DNA from: Fistularia commersonii | Taxonomy: Eukaryota; Chordata; Actinopteri; Syngnathiformes; Fistulariidae | DNA length: 64,000 bases | Direction: 5' to 3' | Assembly: GCA_037954325.1 (NCBI GenBank) | Contig: JBBMNZ010000006.1 | Coordinates: forward strand, 567,501 to 631,500 | Shown: piece by piece, positions 40,751 to 53,559 of the stretch | Layout of the letters: the number at the start of each line of letters is the position of its first letter | Numbering within the stretch: the stretch's first letter is position 1 | The notes under the pieces: model-generated | Told to the model about the DNA's origin: nothing | The model's database searches: none | The model's input: only the letters and a program-made list of their open reading frames with translations | Program-made: the position numbers and the translations under genes

Positions 40751-41506
40751 ATGGAGACCGGAGTTCGACCCCAGCAGGTCCAGCTCGCCGCCCACCCGCT
40801 GTCCAACCCCTCGGCGCCGGGCATCTGCCCCGAGATGCTGGAGGTGGCGGAGGAGGCCAACCGGGCCGGGGACTTCGACCTGGCCGTGGAGATCTACAGC
40901 TCCCAGCTGGCCGACCTGCAGCAGCCGGACCGGGGACTGTGTCTGAGGAAGGCCGACTCCCTGGTGCGGGCCGGGCGCATCTCGGAGGCGCTGGACTCCT
41001 TCTGCGCGGCGGCCAGCCTGGGGAAGCTGCGCCCCGAGGAGCTGCCCCTCCTGGTGGAGACCATCGCCCGGACCCTGAGGGAGAGGGAGCTGGGGATCTC
41101 CGGCCCGCCGAGGAGCGGCGGGGAGGACGGAGGCGAGAGCGACGGGGACTGCGGGGACGACGACGCCCTGGATCTGTTTTCGTGCCGCCTCTGCAAGTGT
41201 CTTCTTCACGAACCCACCACCGTGGAGTGCGGACACACCTTCTGCAAGCGCTGCGTGGAGGACCTGGCGGTGAAGGACTGCGTCCACTGCAAGCAGAAGC
41301 TGAGCAGGAAGGACAACCGGCTGGACGTGGTCCTCAGCGGCCTGCTGGACAAGCTCTTCTCCACCGAGAGCAAAGCGCGGAGGTTCTGGGTGGAAGGGGA
41401 GGTGTTGTGGAAGAACCAGAACCTCCAGGAGGCCCTGGAAAAGTACAACTCGGCGGTGGATTTAGGTGAGTCCACGTGCCCCCCCCCCCCCCCCCCCCCC
41501 CGCTCT

Positions 41507-41551
<45 letters not shown>

Positions 41552-41699
41552 AACTTTTTTTTCACTCAATACTGTTTTCACTCAGATGACCTACTTTCTG
41601 CATGCAGTTCACAGTGTCACCACTAGGGGGCGCTGTCACCACTTTTAGGCTCCACAGAGGTCAGGTGTTATATGACGATGACGCACAGTCAGCTGTTAC

Positions 41700-41745
<46 letters not shown>

Positions 41746-41837
41746 TTCTGCTTTTTTACGACCGGCACACACTTTTCATCTCCGAAGGTCTCCTCCTCCC
41801 AGCTGCATTCAGTTGTTCCATAAACTTTTTGTGTAAC

Positions 41838-41892
<55 letters not shown>

Positions 41893-43371
41893 GTGTTTCA
41901 TAAGCCGGCTGGTTTTCCATGTTGGGTAACATTCAGGTCGTGATAACGACTCCTATCTTCTCCGGTCGGGGCTCCCGTGAGGAAGAGGAGCGTGACCCCC
42001 ATCTCGGCGCCGGACGCATTTAACGGCTCATTTCCCGTTTCCCGAAATAGCCTCTTTTTTTTTTTTTTGGGTTGAAATGAAGCTCCTCATGGAGGTCCAC
42101 CCCTGGGAGATGTTCTCCTCCCGCCGTCACCCTCTGGTGTTTATCCTGGTGGATCAACACTGACTCATCCTCCGTCTGCGAGCTCTTCCTCGCCGCCAGC
42201 CAGTGTTTCCCGACAAACGCCGCGGGGCGCCGTCTGCTCGCCGGCCCGGCTGGCGTCCGACCGGTTAGGTTCTTCTGCTGCTGCGGCGGCGGGTGGATGG
42301 AGATGATGAATGTGGAGGAGGAGGAGGTCCGGATCTTCTCCGCAAATGGTTTTGTTAGGTTGTCGATGCAGCGTTTACCCCGGTTGCTCTGATGGAACCA
42401 GAACCAGCGTAGATGTTCTCCACCTCCAAGCCACAGGGAGAGAAGAAGATCCACGAGCTGTGGATCCGATGATCGATCCGGTCTAGATGTTCTCCACCAC
42501 TGAAGGAAGTCATGTGAAGATCCACTGGAGCTGCTGGAAGAGCTTCCACATTGAAGGAGAAGCAGGTGGAAGTGGCAGAATGTTGGAGTCACATGATGAA
42601 GGTTCTTCTAGAAGGTTCTGAGGTTCTAAACACACTCGAAGTTCTTCTTCTCACCGAGCCTCGGGGCGAGAAGAAGATCCATGAGTTGTATCAGGTCGAT
42701 GTTCTCCGCCACTTGAAGTTCTCGCAGTTTTGACGCGTCGCCTCAGAGCCGGGCTTCCATGAGGAACCTCCAGGTGTTGGAGCTCCGTCTGACCTTTGGT
42801 CCTGTCCACCTTCTTCTGGCAGCTCCCTCCTCGGGCCGGTTGCTGTCCCAGCGGGCGGAGCTCCACGTGGCCTCGAGGAACCTGGCCCAGGCCCTGCAGG
42901 ACGCCAGCAGCCTGTGCGGCATGAAGCCCCTCTGGCCTCAGGTGAGACCGCCGGCTGAAGAACCCTGGACCACGGGAGGAGGCAGATGTTCTGATGTTCT
43001 CGTCGTGTTCCAGGCTCACCACCTGAGGGCGTCGGTGCTGCGGGAGGCGGGGCGTCCGGACGAGGCCCTGCAGGAGTACTTCCTGTGCGTGGCCCTCAGA
43101 CCCAACTGGACCAAAGTCAAGCTGGAGGCGCAGAAGGTGAGCCAGAAGTTCTGGTGTGGAGAGGGTGGGGTTTATGGAGGTTCTCGCCGCGGAACCGACG
43201 CCTCTCCTCCGTCCTCCAGGTCCTGGGAGAAGTCTTCTCCTCCGTCTTCGAGAACGAGGACCTGCCGCTGCACCTGCCGAACGGAAGCGCCGCCACCCGC
43301 CTCCTCAAGCCTCCAGCCCTGCTCAGGTCCCTCAGACCCCTCAGCCTGAGGCCCGGACCCTCCACACAGGT

Positions 43372-43413
<42 letters not shown>

Positions 43414-46260
43414 TGTAGAACGTTAACCATCCTGCACACAAGCCTTCACTGAGGAGCTTCTTCTTCTGGCATGGGGCTGGTTTTCTATCTGCTGCCACCT
43501 TTGGACCAACCAGTCCAGCATCTGCAGACGTGGCCGGTGAGATGTGTGGAGGTCCACTGTCCTCTGGTGGTTCTCTGCTGGTACTGCAGTATGTCCAGTA
43601 CTGCAGTACTAGTATGACATGTGTGTAAACATACATATATGTTTTCAACTGTTTACAATTAATCTTGTTTGTCTGCCCGCCTTTTGTGATCTTACAACCT
43701 GGTTCCTCCTGGTGATTGGACCTGATACTTGTAGGTTCTTGAATCTGCTGCTTCCAAGTATTTGTCCTCCGGTACTTACTTGTACATGGATCTGGTAGAT
43801 TTGGTACTTGAATCTGGTACTTTGACCTGATACTTCTTGCTTCTTGGATCTGGGTACTTCCTGGTACCTTGACCCAATACATCCTTGAATTAGGACCTGG
43901 TGACTCTCTTGTACCTGGACCTGATGCCTCCTGAACTGGGACCTGTTACATCCTGGTACTTTGACCTGATACTTCATTGTACTTGGTAACTGAACCTGTT
44001 ACTTGCTGAGGCTTCCTGGTACTTGGACCTACTGCTTCCTTGTACTTCCTCATACTCAGCCCTTGGTACCTCCTGGTTCTTGTTCCCGAGTACCTCCTGG
44101 TTCTTGTTCCCGGGCACCTCCTGGTTCTTGTACCCGGTACCTCCTGGTTCTTGTACCCAGGTACCTCCTGGTTCTTGTACCCGGGTACCTCCTGGTTCTT
44201 GTACTCGGGTACCTCCTGGTTCTTGTACTCGGGTACCTCCTGGTTCTTGTGCTCGGGTACCACCTTGCTTTTGGACTCAGGTACTTCCTTTTACTTGGAC
44301 CTGGTACCTCCTGAAAGCTCTTTTCCTTCCTGGCATCTGAAGCTGATGCATCCCTAAATTTGAACCGGGCACTTCCTGATAACTGAACCCAGTACTTGCT
44401 GTTTTTTTCCTGCTACTTCCTCCTGCCTGGACCTGATACCTCCTGGTCCTTGGACCTCCAGAACCAGAACACTACAGTCTGAAACTACTCTCACTGACCC
44501 CTCACCTTTGTGCCCCCCAGGAGTCCGACCTCTGCGTTGCTAAGAGCGGCCCGTTGTCCCCGGCGACCCCCGGCCAATCGGAGGCCGGGCCAGCAGAGGG
44601 CGGGGCCAAGAGTCTGGCCCACGTCCTGGCGGCGCTGCCGGCGCCCCCTGGTGGCCTGAAGAGAAAGCAGAGCGGAGACGGACCCTTGGCGCCGTTCACC
44701 CCCCCCTCCAAACTGCTCAAGCCCGGTACGCAAACCCCGCCCCCTCCTCCTCCTCCTCATCCAATCAGAGCGGCCCGATCATGCGACCGCGTTCTTTGTG
44801 GTTTATCCCAGGCGAGAGCGGCGGCGCCCCGGCGTGCACGGCCAGGAACGTCCCCTCGGAGCTTCTGGACAGCGGAGACATGGAGTGCTCGCTGTGCATG
44901 AGGTGAACACACACTCACACACACACACTCACACACACACACACAGGTCAGCTTCTAACTGTGTGTGTGTGTGTGTCGTAGGCTGTTCTACGAGCCGGTG
45001 GCGACCCCGTGTGGACACACCTTCTGCCTGAAGTGTCTGGAGCGCTGCCTGGACCACAACCCCAACTGCCCGCTCTGCAAGGAGAACCTGTCCGAGGTGG
45101 GAAGCACGCCCGTCGATCACCGGAGGCTCCGCCCCCTCCGCCGCCACCCTCCGCCATATTGTTTTTCTTTCCGTGCGTCCCCAGTATTTAGCCACCCGCG
45201 GCTACAACAAGACGCCGCTGATGGAGGAGGTGCTGCAGCGTTACCTCGGCGACGAGCTGGCCGAGAGGAAGAAGATCCACGAGGAGGAGATGAAGGAGCT
45301 GTCCAAGTGAGTCCCCGGCGTCGCCGCGCCGTGTCGCCGCGGTAACCGACCACGACGTAACCCCGCCTCCTCCCCCCCCCCGCCGCCGCCCGCAGCCTGA
45401 ACCAGGAAGTGCCCATCTTCGTGTGCACCATGGCGTTCCCCACCATCCCCTGCCCGCTGCACGTCTTCGAGCCGCGCTACCGCCTGATGATCCGCCGCTC
45501 CATGGAGACGGGAACCAAGCAGTTCGGGATGTGCATCGCCGACGAGCTCAAGGGCTTCGCCGACTACGGCTGCATGCTGCAGGTGCGGCCGCCCCGCCGC
45601 CCTCCGGAAGCTTCTCCGCCACCTTCTCCTTCTGGTCTGACGACGCATCTTCTCCCGCAGGTGCAGGACGTGAAGTTCTTCCCGGACGGACGCTCGGTGG
45701 TGGAGACGGTGGGCGTGTCGCGGTTCAAGGTCCTCAGCCACAGCCAGAGGGACGGCTACCACACGGCCAAGATCGAGTACCTGGAGGACAAGAAGGTAGG
45801 CGTCCGCCGGCCGGACGGCTTCTCCTTCCTCCACCTCTGGCGGTGACCTGGTGACGTTCTTCTCTCAGGTGGAAGGGGAGGAGCTGACGGAGCTCCTGAA
45901 GCTGCACGACTCGGTGTACGAGCAGGCCAACAACTGGTTCACCTCCCTGAAGGACAACATGAAGAGCCAGATCCTCAGCCACTTCGGGCACCTGCCCGGC
46001 AAGGACCCGGACCCCCAGGTAGGCTCCTCCGTGGACCTTCTCCGTGGACCTTCTCCCGCCTCCGTCCGGTCTCCGTTAACCCCGCCCTCCTCCGCCCGCA
46101 GGCCAACCCCGGCGGGCCGGCCTGGTGCTGGTGGCTCCTGGCGGTCCTCCCGCTGGAGAACCGAGCCCAGCTCACCATCCTGGCCATGACCTCCCTGAAG
46201 GACCGCCTCATCGCCATCCGCAGGGTCCTGATCTTCGTCACCCGCAAGAGGCCGCGGTGA
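40751..46260 (+). CDS. lonrf2: LON peptidase N-terminal domain and RING finger protein 2
   Basis: RING-type E3-ligase-like protein with two RING fingers, TPR-like repeats and a LON substrate-binding domain but no ATPase or protease. Twelve exons: 40751-41465, 42823-42941, 43014-43136, 43220-43369, 44521-44725, 44812-44902, 44982-45096, 45185-45306, 45396-45582, 45661-45795, 45869-46018, 46102-46260 (stop TGA). They give 756 residues (human about 754). The first ATG gives METGVRPQQ. RING1 starts at C145 (CRLC, ECGHTFCKRC), followed by VVLSGLLDKLF and TPR-like segments. A low-conservation linker fills exon 44521-44725. RING2 starts at C463 (CSLCMRLFYEPVATPCGHTF). LON runs from about residue 548 (VPIFVCTMAFP, HVFEPRYRLMIRR) to the end. 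PDRGLCLR and the ending ITRK-like VTRKRPR favour LONRF2 over LONRF1 and LONRF3. Confidence 0.94.
41508..41892 (+). repeat. Three (CA)n tracts in lonrf2 intron 1
   Basis: (CA)n at about 41511-41546 (after a C-run that begins 14 bases past the donor), 41703-41742 and 41840-41890. Confidence 0.9.
43680..44330 (+). repeat. 24-base minisatellite in lonrf2 intron 4
   Basis: Core 44060-44270 has about eight near-perfect copies of 'gggtacctcctggttcttgt' plus 4 bases (period about 24). Flanks on both sides carry degenerate 'ggtacttcctg' variants. The unit length is a multiple of 3, so all plus frames stay open. Confidence 0.88.
44903..44981 (+). other. lonrf2 intron 6 with complementary (CA)n and (GT)n ends
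   Basis: This 79-base intron opens GTGAACACACACTCACACAC with CA repeats to about 44945. It ends with (GT)n from about 44959 and then CGTAG. The two arms are complementary and enclose only about 15 bases, so the intron RNA can fold into a hairpin bringing donor and acceptor together. There is no ordinary polypyrimidine tract. Confidence 0.85.
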
Positions 46261-47412
46261 TGGAGCCCGTGGAGACGGCGGCGGCGGCGGCGGATCCCCT
46301 TCGGCTTCTGTGCGGCTCGAAAAACCTCCGTCGACTCTGGTTCGCCAGAACTGGTCCTTCTGAGAACATCCCGAAGAAGCGCGGGACCTCAAATCATCCA
46401 CCAATGGTTCTGATTCTGCCCCCTAAAACATCACTCCACTCGACGTGGAGTAAGCAGTAGCCCCGCCCCTTTCCCTCTGGCCCCGCCCCCAAACCTACCT
46501 GTACATAGACCCAACCCCGACTGTGGGCAAGATGGCGCCTCTCACAGGTGAATGTACGGCGGGCGCCGCGCCTCCTTTGCACAGCGAGCGGCGTGGTGGA
46601 CGCCTCAGGACGGGGAGATGTTCTCCTGGGGTCCACCTGAGGTCCACCTGAGGTCCACCTGAGGTCCACCTCCAGCCCTCCAGAGCCGTCAAGAAGAAGA
46701 AGCAGCGGCACATATCTGCCTCGTAGGGGCGAACGAGACGGGAGAGGCGTGACGGCGCCGCCTAGCTTAGCAGTGACTCTTTGTCGTGGCGCTAAAAACA
46801 AAAAGCGGATCGTCCGCGACGAGATCCCAGTGGGTTTGTAGGAATATTCATGTAACACGGAGGCCTTTTCATGGTTTGGCAGGAGGAGGACGCGTCTGTG
46901 CCTGTCTGTCCGTCTGTCTGTACGTTTACATGGCCGCCGCTAGCCGTTGTTTTTGTTTTCCTTAAAACAACCGTCGAATGTTTGTCCTCGCAGGGCCGAA
47001 CGCATCCAGAACCCCCGGCGTTGAAGCGGAACCAGAAAACTAAAAGAAACTAAAAAGACAATTTCACATTTTGCATCAAAATGCTGTTTTTCTTTTTCTT
47101 TTTTTTCTTTTTTTTTTTTTGGATCCGTTCCCTTCCGACCAGCCGAGCGGGTTTCGGAAAGTAGCTAGCCTGTTAGCTCTGACGCTAACGCCCATCACGC
47201 GGTTCCTTCCCGCGAGAACTCGATCCGATGATGCTAAGCTAACAGCCGCGGCGTGTGAGGGCGTCCGTGTAAATGTACCGTCTGTCCAGCTCTGTCCTTC
47301 CAGGCGTCCGCGCCCCCCCGCCGGTGGGAAAAAAAGGGGGCGGGGCCTAACGACATGCTGCATTTCCCTGCTATATTTGTAAAGGGAGATCTTTTACCTA
47401 TTTTTTATTGCA

Positions 47413-47418
47413 AATAAA
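47413..47418 (+). promoter_or_regulatory. Poly(A) signal AATAAA of lonrf2
   Basis: An exact AATAAA about 1.15 kb after the lonrf2 stop, followed by an A-run and a G/T-containing stretch. The region 46261-47412 is then the likely 3' UTR. Confidence 0.55.
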
Positions 47419-47419
47419 G

Positions 47420-48240
47420 AGGAAAAAAAAAAGCCACCAGGCCTTGGCTTCCTTCAGAAAATCCCCCGCCTGCTGCTGAGGCGCTCCATCCAGGTCCAGA
47501 CTTTTGTTTTCTAGATGTTTCCACAGGTTTCCAGGTGATGAACACGCCGCAGCCTGTGTTTACACGCCGCGGCCACACGGGGGCGCTAGTGTGCCAGTTT
47601 CCTGGTTCTCTGGGTTCGGGGTCAGTCGGGGGTCACCGGCTGAGGGACTCGTGAGAGGGTGAATGTTTGTTTCACGTCCCTGTATGAGGCCCTGTGATTG
47701 GTCCAGCCCCGCCTCTCAGCCAATCACAGCAGGGATAGGCTTTGCCCTACTTCCATCTTAGGGGTGCACATGATGGGTGATTTTTTTTTTTTTTTCATTT
47801 TAGACAAAATCACCAGATTTAATCCATCTTAAATGTCGATTTTAAAAAAAGTAAAATAACAAACGAAGAGGCGTTTCTACAGAACCATCCTGGTCTGGTG
47901 GGAGAACCTTGAGATGTTCCCAGACCAGCCCAGAGACGTGGTTCCTCCGGGGTCTGCTCCTCCCGAGCAGACGGACCCTCCTCACCTGCATGAGCAGACA
48001 AACTGAAGGTATCGATCATTCATCAGGTTTGAAATGTATCAATCCATAACTCGATCCAGCAGGTGTGTCTGCAATACCACAGTCCGCCACAAGGGGGCGC
48101 CATTTCTCAATTTCTCTCTGGAAAGCAGGTCATTAGAAGAAACAACAAACACACACTCTGAGCTTCTGCAACATCTTCATGTTGGAGGAGAACATGGTTT
48201 ATTTCAGATGCAAACACTGAGGGAGATTAAGATTTAAAAT
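47420..48240. other. Intergenic between lonrf2 and map4k4
   Basis: No coding exon is supported. A fragment of the interspersed-repeat tail is visible at about 47650-47760 ('gagagggtgaatg', 'gattggtccagcc'). A 14-T run lies at about 47783. Confidence 0.5.
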
Positions 48241-48299
48241 TAAAATTCAAACAGGAAAAAAAAAACGGTTGATAATCTCACCTGGATCGTGTATGTGTA

Positions 48300-48765
48300 T
48301 ATATATATGTATGTATACGTTTGTGTGTGTGTGTGTGTGTGTGAGAGAGATAGAACTAACGAACACACACTAATCTGTGTGAGATCTGGGTCAGAATCGG
48401 TCTCAGATGTTCCACATCGGTCGAGAAAGAGAGGGAGTGGAAGAGAGAGAGAGAGAGGGAGAGGGAGAGGGAGGGAGGAAGGGGCGGGCAGAGCTGTGGA
48501 CGCAGCCGGAGAGAGAGCGCTGTGCGGCGGCCGCGGTCTGTCCAGAGCCTCGGTGTCGGCATGTAGCTGCGGAGCTTCTGCACCGGCGGGATTATAATCC
48601 GACGGCGATGAGACGCACATCCGCCTGAGGGAGATTAGCGACCCCCTCCCTCTTCCTCCTCCTCTTCCTCCTCTTCCTCTCCACCCCGTTATTCCGATTA
48701 ATCCGCATTTCTTTTTTTTTTTGTGTGTGTTTTTTGTTTTTTTTTGTTTTCCCACGGAAAATAAA
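48300..48765 (+). promoter_or_regulatory. Putative map4k4 promoter and 5' UTR
   Basis: Contains (TA/GT)n at 48300-48345, a GA-rich purine run at about 48430-48485, a short CpG-rich core at 48480-48620, and T-runs just before the ATG. The start site is not evident. Confidence 0.35.
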
Positions 48766-49005
48766 ATGGCGAACGAGTCTCCGGCCAAGAGCCTGGTGGA
48801 CATCGACCTGGCCGCGCTGCGGGTGAGTGTCCCGCCGTGTCCCGCACGCCAACCCTCCCGCTTCTTTGTCCGATCAACCCGGCTCTGATCGATCGATCGA
48901 TCGATTGATTGATTGGTGTGTGTGTGTGTTTCCACGCAGGACCCGGCGGGGATCTTCGAGCTGGTGGAGGTGGTGGGGAACGGCACCTACGGGCAGGTCT
49001 ACAAG
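48766..49005 (+). CDS. map4k4: MAP4K4-type Ste20 kinase, first two coding exons
   Basis: Exon 48766-48822 encodes MANESPAKSLVDIDLAALR. Exon 48940-49005 encodes DPAGIFELVEVVGNGTYGQ and then VYK, the glycine-rich ATP loop (GNGTYG) of a GCK-IV kinase. Both are phase 0 with GT-AG introns, and the second stops at the VYK boundary used in this family. MANxSPAKSLVDIDL fits MAP4K4 better than TNIK (starts MASDSPARSLDEIDL) or MINK1. The next exon (expected GRHVKTG...) is not seen up to base 64000. The remaining kinase, coiled-coil and CNH parts therefore lie to the right, after an intron of at least 15 kb. Intron 1 is 117 bases and ends in (GT)n plus TTTCCACGCAG. Confidence 0.88.
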
Positions 49006-49296
49006 GTCGGTCTCCGTGCGTGTGCGCGTGTTTTACACCCCTCCCTCCCCGCACACACACACACACACACGCACACACACCCAGTCGTGCACGTTTCCTC
49101 TCAACGCTATTATCCGATCACCCCCCCCACCCATTATTATCGATCACACACACACACACACTTGTGCGCCATTGGCGTGGGCGGTGTTTCACTGCGCATT
49201 TGCGCGTGCTCGTGTTTTGGCCGGGGGGGGCGCAGCGGCGTCACCACCGCGCATGCGTGGCGAGGAAAGGGTTAAAGTGCCGGTCCACCCCGCTTT

Positions 49297-49328
<32 letters not shown>

Positions 49329-50349
49329 GGTGGGGAGCCCCCCCCTGCTTGGCTGGTGACGTCAGAACACGTGCTGGTGTGACCACGTGAGAAGGTGACG
49401 TCATGCGCCAATCCGGAAGTGTCAAAAACCAAGGGGTGTTGCTCTGGGTGCAGTACCGGTCCCGGCCTGTAGGGGCGGTGGGTTCTCACCCCATGTTCTA
49501 AGAGAACCCGTCGGACGGGGCGCAGAACCGAGGCTCCTGATTGGACGAGGGGCTCGCGATGCCGCCGGTGCGGGCGGGACTACAAATATGGCGGCGGGTC
49601 GGCAGACAGGAAGTGAAGGGGGGCGTCTGATCGGACCGAAGATCATCTAGAACATCCAGGGGGGAGGGAGGTACTGGTGGAACCGCGGCCTGGAGAACCC
49701 TGCAGGCCCCGCCCCCTTTCCTCATCCTCTCCCGCTATTGGACGACCGCCTGGCTGGTTTAAAACCAGAACCAAGATGGCGGTGCGGCGCTTTTCCAGTT
49801 TACGGTTCTCCGCAGATTCCTGGTTCTCCAGGTTCTCGAGTCTCCACAGTTTCTTGGTTCTCCACAGATTTTCGGTTCTAGGTTCTCCTTGGGTTCTCCA
49901 CGTTCTCCTGGGTTCCCCGTGCCCCCCCCCCCCATCGGTCCCGTTGAAGGTGTGAATGAGAGGGTGACGGTTGGGATGATTGACAGCTCTGCTTGGCTCC
50001 GCCCCCCCGAGCTAGCTTTCGTAGTTTCGTCCCGGGAATCTGATTGGTTGTTTTCCCGCCGGCGCGACGCCTCTGGAGGCGTAGAGGAGCGCTGGTGTCG
50101 CCGTGGCGACGGCAGAGGAAATAATTCACCAGTTTGTTGGGGGGGGGGGCGGATTCTCTGGGAGTTATTTTAATTTGCGTTCGGTGGCGACGACGCAGGG
50201 CGGCGGCTACCGCTAACGTTTCATTACAACGGGTGGGGGAGGGGCGGGGGGTTTGGTTTCCACGGCGACACAGATCGGCCATGACAGTTTGAGTTTAGTT
50301 CTCGGGGATCGGGTGAATCACAGCGGCCTGTTGAGTTCAAACCCAGCTT

Positions 50350-50410
<61 letters not shown>

Positions 50411-51200
50411 TCCCGCTGCAGCTGATCTGGTGGAAAAAAGGAAAATGGTGGCGGCGTTATGGAAACGGACGCCATTTTTTTTAAATTTGACAGAACTCCA
50501 GGGAGAGGGTTAAGAACCCCCCCGCCAGAGGGAATGGTTTAACCCGTCCTCTGAAATCAATGAGGTGATTATTGATCCGATCAGCTCTCGGCCGCCGGGC
50601 GGATGCTAACGTTCGATCCAGGAAAACCGAGACACTTCCGACGTCTCTGGGCTTCCGTAAGGTGTCCGTCAGGGGGACGGTTGCTAGCGTTAGCATCAAG
50701 ACGTTTGCAACATGTTAGCGTCTAACGAGAAAGCAATTTGAAGGTCCCTGAAACAGCTCGCGCAGCTAGCTTAGCTGTGTAGCACTGTTAGCGTAATCGT
50801 GTAGCCCTGTTAGCTTAGCAGGCTGGTTCGCATGACGAGGCGGCTTTCGGGCTCCAGATATAACATCCAAGGACCAATCGGCTGTCAGCTCCGCCCTCCA
50901 CCTCCTGGTGATGTCACCAGAGCGTTCTCCAGAGGTACGTTGATGTCCAGAGCAGCAGATCTGGTGGTCCTGCTGGGTGGGAGGGAGGCTCCTCCTCAGG
51001 AGGTCCGGCCCCTCGCGTCTCTCGCGGCGCAAGCTAGCGGCGCGTCCCAGTGATGTGGTCTCCGAAGTCTCCACCCCATCATTTGGGGCGTCTGAGAATG
51101 TTCTCTGGAGCCGAGGAGAAGGAACGCCGTCGGGCTCCACAGGAAGGAGGTCCATGCGGCCTCCTGCCGGGCTTGTAGGACCTCACGTCCTTTCAGATAC
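49006..51200 (+). other. map4k4 intron 2, first part
   Basis: No coding exon is visible. It holds (CA)n tracts at 49052-49081 and 49146-49162, (GT)n at 49298-49320 and 50353-50407, and a tail fragment of the interspersed repeat near 49948-49985 ('gtgtgaatgagagggtgac'). Confidence 0.55.
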
Positions 51201-51204
51201 CTCA

Positions 51205-51375
51205 AATTAGGTGGTTAGCGGTGGTTAGCGGTGGTTAGCGGTGGTTAGCGCTTCCGTTGTGAAGCAAGAAGCTTCGGTCGGATTCCGGCAGGCCTTTCTG
51301 TGTGGAGTCTCCATGTTCTCCGGGTTCCTCAGGGTTCTCCGGGTTCCAATGTCTCCAATGAGTGAATGAACATCT
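51205..51375 (+). repeat. Partial interspersed repeat with an expanded head
   Basis: Four tandem copies of the 10-mer 'ggtggttagc' lead straight into 'gcttccgttgtgaagcaaga', 'tgtgtggagtctccatgttc' and 'tgagtgaatgaa', the normal order of the family. Confidence 0.7.
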
Positions 51376-51689
51376 CAGACGCTCTCAAGGCGTCGCTAAC
51401 GTTGCGTTAGCCGGCGAACAGGAAGTGACATCAGCGCATGAACCGCCCCTTTATGACCATCGAGAATGGATGCTGTGTTTTTGGAGTCCTGCCGGAGAAC
51501 GAGAACGTTCCACGCCGTTCTGCACGAACCTTCTCGTCCGTCTATTTTTAGCGCCCGGCCCGTGTGAGCGCCGCTCGCCGACCTTCCGGCCATTCAGGGC
51601 TGGAATGTCGGCGGCGTCCGCTGCGACCTTTCGCGGCACAGGAAATGGGGCGCTCACGTGACCACAACAACCGACACACAAAGCGGTTA

Positions 51690-51704
51690 CACAACTGGTG
51701 TGTG

Positions 51705-51745
<41 letters not shown>

Positions 51746-52623
51746 CCTTTCTGAGCGTCGCCGCCACAGGAACCTGATTGATTTATGGCGGTGAAAACAA
51801 ACAGGCTCCGCCCCCTCGCCCGGCGAAAATAGTAACAGTAACAATGTTTAATTTGTAATAACAGTAAAAATGTCATAGCAACCATACATTTATAGTCAGT
51901 TAACAAATAATAGTAATAACATGTCATGGTTGTTATTATCATGTTATTACCGCATATTAATTCTATACAGTGCTAACGTTAACTTGTCGTCAGTTATCAT
52001 TTTAATTTGCTGATGATTTTATAATTTTATCCGTATTTTTCACACTATAAGGCAACACTTAAAATCCTTTAATATTTTCAAAAATCATCCGTGTGCCTGT
52101 GAATCCTTGTTTTATTGTTATTGTTTTATTATATTATTGTTAACACTAACTCTGTGTAACGCCGTGTGCCCAATGCTACATAAAATATGGTAATTTATAC
52201 TAATAAAAATGCCCAAATATTAATAGAATTTTTTTAGATTCAAGATTTTATCATATAATGATAATAAATAATATTATATGTAATACATACTTTCATAATT
52301 TAAGTGCAATCCCAGTAATGATATAGTTTTAGCAGAATTTCATAATAGCATATAATCTCAAAATGACTAATAACATTATAACGGTAGGAATCATGTTATG
52401 ATATTTAATGTAATAATGTTTTGATAATAATCAAGTTATAGCAGATTTCATTATCGCAGATGTTTGAACAGTAATAATCTTGTTATGACAGAGATAATAA
52501 ATCATAACGATAGCAATGATATGATAGCATTCATGCTTAAATGAGAATTTAGACGATAAAACAAACATTTTCTTCTTGCCGCTCCCTGAGAGGAGTGTGT
52601 GTTAAATGTTTCTTTTTTAGGCC

Positions 52624-52660
<37 letters not shown>
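51690..52660. other. AT-rich block and microsatellites in map4k4 intron 2
   Basis: (GT)n at 51699-51744 precedes about 770 bases (51830-52600) of AT-rich sequence with recurring 'taataac', 'ttatga' and 'cataat'. This contrasts sharply with the GC-rich surroundings. (GT)n follows at 52626-52660. No gene is visible. Confidence 0.65.
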
Positions 52661-52661
<1 letters not shown>

Positions 52662-52997
52662 ATGATAATGACATCTTCTTCCCTCCACAATAAAGAGCTG
52701 CCGCCTGCTAGCGGCTCTGCCTGTTAGCCGCCGCTAAAGCTAAAAATAAGACCCGAGACATGTAAGTGGGTCACGGTGGCCTGATGACTCGGCTGCCGCC
52801 GCCGCCTGTGATTGGCCGCTCCGCCGCGCTCCGGCAGCCAATCGTCTGGTCTCCTGCCTCCTGCTCTGCCTGGGTTCCTCCTGGGAGGAAGAGGAGCGGA
52901 GATGATGATGATGATGATGTAACGGGAGCAGAGGAAAGCTGGAGGAGCCTCTTCTGGCTCGCAGACGGGACTGTTTATTAGTCGTTTATTGAGTTAC

Positions 52998-52999
<2 letters not shown>

Positions 53000-53069
<70 letters not shown>
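53000..53069 (+). repeat. (CA)n microsatellite
   Basis: About 70 uninterrupted bases of CA. Confidence 0.93.
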
Positions 53070-53072
<3 letters not shown>

Positions 53073-53559
53073 GAAGTTGTTGTCGAGCAGCTCCAATGGA
53101 GGGATTAGCGGCTTTTGTTTTGAAAATAAGATAACAAGGTGTTGTTCCCGTTAGCCGTCTGGGGTTTTGTTGCTAAGCTAACAGAAGCGCTGGAGTGTTT
53201 GTCCCGGTTGTGGGACCCGGGGAGCGGAGCGCTAAACAGGAAGCACGACTGTTCCGATGATGAAGCGGGTGTTAGCATGTTAGCTTAGCGACATTCACTA
53301 CCTGCAGTTTGATCAGGGATCGGGAACCAGACCGGTAGACTAACCTCCTCCTCCGACCCGGCCTACTTCCTGGACTCGGGTCACATGATCGGACTTGATC
53401 TTCCCAAACAGCTTTTTATCGCCTTTTTCCGAATTAAACCCCCAGAAAGGAAACGTCCCCCCACCCACATGACGATGTCCCAGCGTCCTCATACGGGTTG
53501 GTCCTAACCAGCAGGGCTGTGATTGGTCCCGTTTGTTGGTCGCCCCAGAAAGGTGTCCT

